Assembly: GCA_002428085.1 (NCBI GenBank)
Contig: DJAA01000002.1
Span: 48,177-56,283, forward strand
Source: Sulfurimonas sp. UBA6014
GTDB lineage: Bacteria > Campylobacterota > Campylobacteria > Campylobacterales > Sulfurimonadaceae
Direction of reading: 5' to 3'
Length of the DNA: 8,107 nt
The notes under the pieces were generated by a model. The model was not told the DNA's origin. It saw only the letters and a program-made list of their open reading frames with translations, and made no database searches. Positions 5,951 to 8,107 of this stretch are shown one piece after another. The stretch's first letter is position 1. Each line of letters starts with the position of its first letter. The position numbers were made by a program, and so were the translations under genes.

Positions 5951-7072
5951 ATGGAACCATTTTTAATTAAAGAGGCTAGTAATGTAAGCGGAGCTAGAAT
6001 CATCGCTGTTGGTGTCGGTGGTGGTGGCGGAAATATGATTGGTCACATGATTAGAGAGGGTGTTACAGGCATTGAGATGATTATCATCAATACTGATGCT
6101 CAAGTTTTGTCAGAAGCAACGGGCGTTTCCAAGATACAAATCGGAACAAAGCTCACAAAAGGGTTGGGTGCTGGTATGAAACCCGAAGTTGGCAAAGACT
6201 CTGCTCTTGAGAATTATGATGAGATAAGAAATGCCCTTGAAGGTGCCGACATTGTATTTATCTCAGCAGGACTTGGCGGTGGAACAGGAACTGGTGCTGC
6301 TCCAATCGTTGCTCAAATCGCAAAAGAAGTGGGTGCTTTAACAATCTCTATTGTCACAAAACCTTTTGGCTTTGAAGGTCGAAAGCGTCTTAAACTTGCA
6401 GATGCAGGGCTTGAAGAACTTAAAAAAGAGAGTGACTCAATCGTTGTTATTCCAAATGACAAACTTTTATCTATCATAGATAAAAAGCTTGGATTTAAAG
6501 AGAGTTTCAAAATTGTTGATAGCGTTTTAGCACAAGCAGTAAGTGGAACTTCTGGTGTTATTCTCTCCAGTGGAAAAAATGACATCAACCTTGACTTTGC
6601 CGATTTACAAACGGTCATGAGCCATAAAGGGATGGCACTTATGGGCGTGGGTGAGCATCAAGGCGAAAATGCTGCCTATGAAGCTATCAAAGCAGCCATT
6701 GAGTCTCCTTTACTTGACAATATGTCTATTAATGGTGCTATGGGCGTTTTAGTACACTTTAAAATGCACCCTGAATTTCCATTAATGGAAATTTCAGGGG
6801 CTATGAATGTTGTGCATGAAAGTGCGCATGAAGATGCAGAGGTTATATTTGGAACTTCTACAGATGCATCTATTCCTGAAGACTATATAAAAATAACTAT
6901 TGTAGCAACAGGTTTTGAAAAAGGGTTAAACAATAGCAAAAACAATCCTGATTTTGTGAGTGAAACTGCAACTCCTTCCAAAAAAGTGCTCCGTCCAAGA
7001 CTTGTCATGGGTGGTGATTTTAACAGTGACTATTTGGATATTCCTGCCTACATGAGACAACAACAAGACTAA
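5951..7072 (+). CDS. ftsZ: Cell division protein FtsZ
   Basis: FtsZ is the tubulin-like GTPase that polymerises into the cytokinetic ring at midcell. Visible motifs are GVGGGGGNMI (21-30, T1 nucleotide loop), NTDAQ (47-51, T3), the tubulin signature GGGTGTG (109-115, T4), TKPFGFEGRKR (136-146), IPNDKLL (167-173), and the T7 catalytic loop NLDFAD (213-218), with Asp215 and Asp218 placed to activate water. The C-terminal linker is short (about 325-360) and ends in the conserved FtsA-binding tail DIPAYMRQQQD (363-373). At 373 residues it is normal in length and shows no missing residue. It follows ftsA by 12 nt and precedes a J-domain gene by 8 nt. An unusually long inverted repeat lies within the coding sequence at 6769-6799. 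Confidence 0.98.
   Translation: MEPFLIKEASNVSGARIIAVGVGGGGGNMIGHMIREGVTGIEMIIINTDAQVLSEATGVSKIQIGTKLTKGLGAGMKPEVGKDSALENYDEIRNALEGADIVFISAGLGGGTGTGAAPIVAQIAKEVGALTISIVTKPFGFEGRKRLKLADAGLEELKKESDSIVVIPNDKLLSIIDKKLGFKESFKIVDSVLAQAVSGTSGVILSSGKNDINLDFADLQTVMSHKGMALMGVGEHQGENAAYEAIKAAIESPLLDNMSINGAMGVLVHFKMHPEFPLMEISGAMNVVHESAHEDAEVIFGTSTDASIPEDYIKITIVATGFEKGLNNSKNNPDFVSETATPSKKVLRPRLVMGGDFNSDYLDIPAYMRQQQD
6769..6799 (+). repeat. Near-perfect inverted repeat inside ftsZ
   Basis: The arms CCCTGAATTTCCAT (6769-6782) and ATGGAAATTTCAGGG (6785-6799) are complementary over 14 bp with a single bulged A in the right arm and only 2 nt between them. In RNA the inner A-U pairs would open to give a usable loop. 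It encodes part of the FtsZ C-terminal domain (HPEFPLMEIS). No T tract follows, so it is not a terminator. Function is unknown and coincidence remains possible. Confidence 0.6.
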
Positions 7073-7080
7073 GAATATCT

Positions 7081-7371
7081 TTGAGCTCCTTTGAACAACT
7101 CATAAAGGCTAAAACTCTTCTTGGCCTTAGAGATAAATCCTCCCTTAGAGAAATCAAACTTAAATACAAAACTCTCATGAAAAAATGGCATCCTGATAAA
7201 CACAAGGATGACGTTGATACAGCAACAAAGATGAGCATGATGATAAATGAAGCGTATGAAATCATCTTGGCCTATTGCAACAATTATGAGTATAGTTTTG
7301 ATGAAGAAAAAATAAAAAAAGAGTATTTTACCCCATCTGAGTGGTGGAATGATAAATTTGCAAATAGATAA
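7081..7371 (+). CDS. Small J-domain protein (DnaJ-like co-chaperone)
   Basis: Of the 96 residues, about 3-68 form a J domain: helix I FEQLIKAKTLLGL, helix II SLREIKLKYKTLMKKW, the essential HPD at 37-39 in WHPDKH, and helix III KMSMMINEAYEIILAY. The HPD loop stimulates the ATPase of an Hsp70, so the protein should work with DnaK in the cytoplasm. It has no Gly/Phe region, zinc fingers or substrate domain, only a charged tail ending in FTPSEWWNDKF, which makes it a class C J-protein with an unknown client. The frame opens with TTG 7081, 8 nt after ftsZ. The ribosome site is weak (AAGAA, 7071-7075), so translation may depend on coupling to ftsZ. No ATG lies before the J domain, which supports the TTG start. 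Its position suggests, but does not show, a link to division proteins. Confidence 0.85.
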   Translation: MSSFEQLIKAKTLLGLRDKSSLREIKLKYKTLMKKWHPDKHKDDVDTATKMSMMINEAYEIILAYCNNYEYSFDEEKIKKEYFTPSEWWNDKFANR

Positions 7372-7386
7372 AACTCTATTTTAGAG
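7367..7386 (-). terminator. Possible weak terminator of the minus-strand membrane-protein gene
   Basis: On the minus strand CTCTA-AAA-TAGAG (7386-7374) forms a 5-bp stem followed by TTTTATC. The stem includes the stop codon of the membrane-protein gene. It is short and AT-rich, so it is weak at best. In the plus direction no T tract follows, leaving the ftsZ cluster without an obvious terminator. Confidence 0.35.
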
Positions 7387-8107
7387 CCAAACACCATTTT
7401 TTATAAAATAAAATACTGGGTATAAACTCACCAAAACAACATAAAGCGTAATAAAAATCATCGATATTTTATAGTTTTTCTCATTCCCTTTAGATTGGAC
7501 AAAACCCACAGCTACGCCATAAAATGTTCCACTAAACAACAGTATGTAGATAAGATATCCAACATAATAATAATCTTTTTGTAAAAAACAAAATGGACAA
7601 TGATGTGTTGGAAGTTCATAAATATAGGTTCCAAAAAAAGCTATCAAACTCACCAAAGATATAACAATAAAAATAAAATTGCCAACCGCAAAAAGATATC
7701 TATTTTTTAAAATATAAAAAATACCTAAGAGGAAAAAATTGCCATAAAATAAAGATAACAAAACAGGTGTCTTGATGAGAAAAATATTAGATACATAAGA
7801 AGTTGACGTACTCGAATAAAGCGTTCCACAACAGCTCACCATTTTGTCAACGTCTATGGCGCTAAACATCAACCCTTCCAAAGCAAGCTCGCAGAGAAAA
7901 AGAAAAAATGCTCCTATAAAAATGGCAAACTTAAGTCTCGTATGAGGCTGTTTCTCATCTTTGCTATCTATGTCATGAAGCATAAGCCAATATGCAAAAA
8001 CATAGAGATTGACAATTTTTAGTATAAAAAGATATGTTCCATAAGCCGTAGCGTCAACTACTCCTGCTCCGCACATAGCACCCGTTAAAACATTGGAAAT
8101 CTTGTCA
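7381..8107 (-). CDS. Polytopic membrane protein with DsbB-like CPFC motif and Cys-Cys pair (N-terminus outside window)
   Basis: I do not recognise the family by name. An ATG at 8076-8074 gives 231 residues, but the frame stays open to the window edge and adds DKISNVLTGA, so the gene probably starts further upstream. Numbering from that Met, about six hydrophobic segments are seen at 13-33, 48-72, 97-122, 128-152, 170-193 and 203-224. Positive charges lie in the loops at 34-48, 124-126 and 195-203, placing those inside. The loops with Cys82-Cys83 (VSCCGTLYS) and with Cys160 and Cys163 (HHCPFCFLQKD), and also Cys2, then face the periplasm. CPFCFLQ after a short loop between two helices strongly resembles the CxxCxxxQ/E-R redox site of DsbB, which suggests thiol-disulfide or metal chemistry. 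DsbB has four helices, so this is at most a distant relative. It converges on the J-domain gene, 9 nt apart. Confidence 0.7.
   Translation of the reverse strand, partial: DKISNVLTGAMCGAGVVDATAYGTYLFILKIVNLYVFAYWLMLHDIDSKDEKQPHTRLKFAIFIGAFFLFLCELALEGLMFSAIDVDKMVSCCGTLYSSTSTSYVSNIFLIKTPVLLSLFYGNFFLLGIFYILKNRYLFAVGNFIFIVISLVSLIAFFGTYIYELPTHHCPFCFLQKDYYYVGYLIYILLFSGTFYGVAVGFVQSKGNEKNYKISMIFITLYVVLVSLYPVFYFIKNGVWL

Noticed and set aside
6313..6618. Minus-strand open frame of 101 codons within ftsZ
   Set aside because: It is antisense to highly conserved FtsZ motifs; its serine- and leucine-rich product is typical of a shadow frame.
7020..7265. Minus-strand open frame of 81 codons across the ftsZ and J-domain junction
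   Set aside because: It overlaps two convincing plus-strand genes and shows no recognisable domain.

Overview
The window looks like a core chromosomal segment of a low-GC Campylobacterota (epsilonproteobacterial) genome. A free-living relative of Sulfurospirillum or Sulfurimonas is my best guess. The evidence is the gene order bioA / PpiD-like periplasmic chaperone / ftsA / ftsZ. From memory, the same order occurs around HP0976-HP0979 in Helicobacter pylori, and the last three genes also occur as Cj0694-Cj0696 in Campylobacter jejuni. AT-rich codon use, TTG starts and promoters with a clear -10 but a poor -35 fit that phylum. Genus assignment is inference.

Layout. (1) 1-467, minus strand: the start of a DUF234-type protein whose C-terminus lies outside the window. 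(2) 468-708: a divergent intergenic region with a -10 for each direction, a 12-bp palindrome between them and a long leader for the next gene. (3) 709-927: a single-domain cold-shock protein closed by a good intrinsic terminator. (4) 1094-1684: a class II aldolase/adducin-fold protein that has lost its metal-binding histidines. Its stop overlaps tail-to-tail with the stop of (5) bioA (minus, 1681-2985), the biotin-pathway aminotransferase. (6) From 3115 a plus-strand cluster runs: PpiD-like membrane-anchored chaperone, ftsA, ftsZ and a 96-residue J-domain protein. The gaps are 1, 12 and 8 nt, so these genes are almost certainly co-transcribed. (7) 7381-8107, minus: a polytopic membrane protein with a DsbB-like CPFC...Q motif and a vicinal Cys-Cys pair. 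Its N-terminus lies beyond the window.

How the genes work together. FtsA tethers FtsZ to the membrane and starts Z-ring assembly. The upstream PpiD-like protein probably helps exported proteins fold at the inner membrane, and the downstream J-protein presumably recruits DnaK to an unknown client. BioA and the cold-shock protein are independent housekeeping genes.

I see no mobile element, CRISPR array, tRNA, rRNA or defence locus, and no clearly new multi-gene system. The points worth following are the degenerate aldolase, the PpiD-like protein without a recognisable parvulin domain, the cysteine-rich DsbB-like membrane protein, a long hairpin inside ftsZ, and the cold-shock leader.
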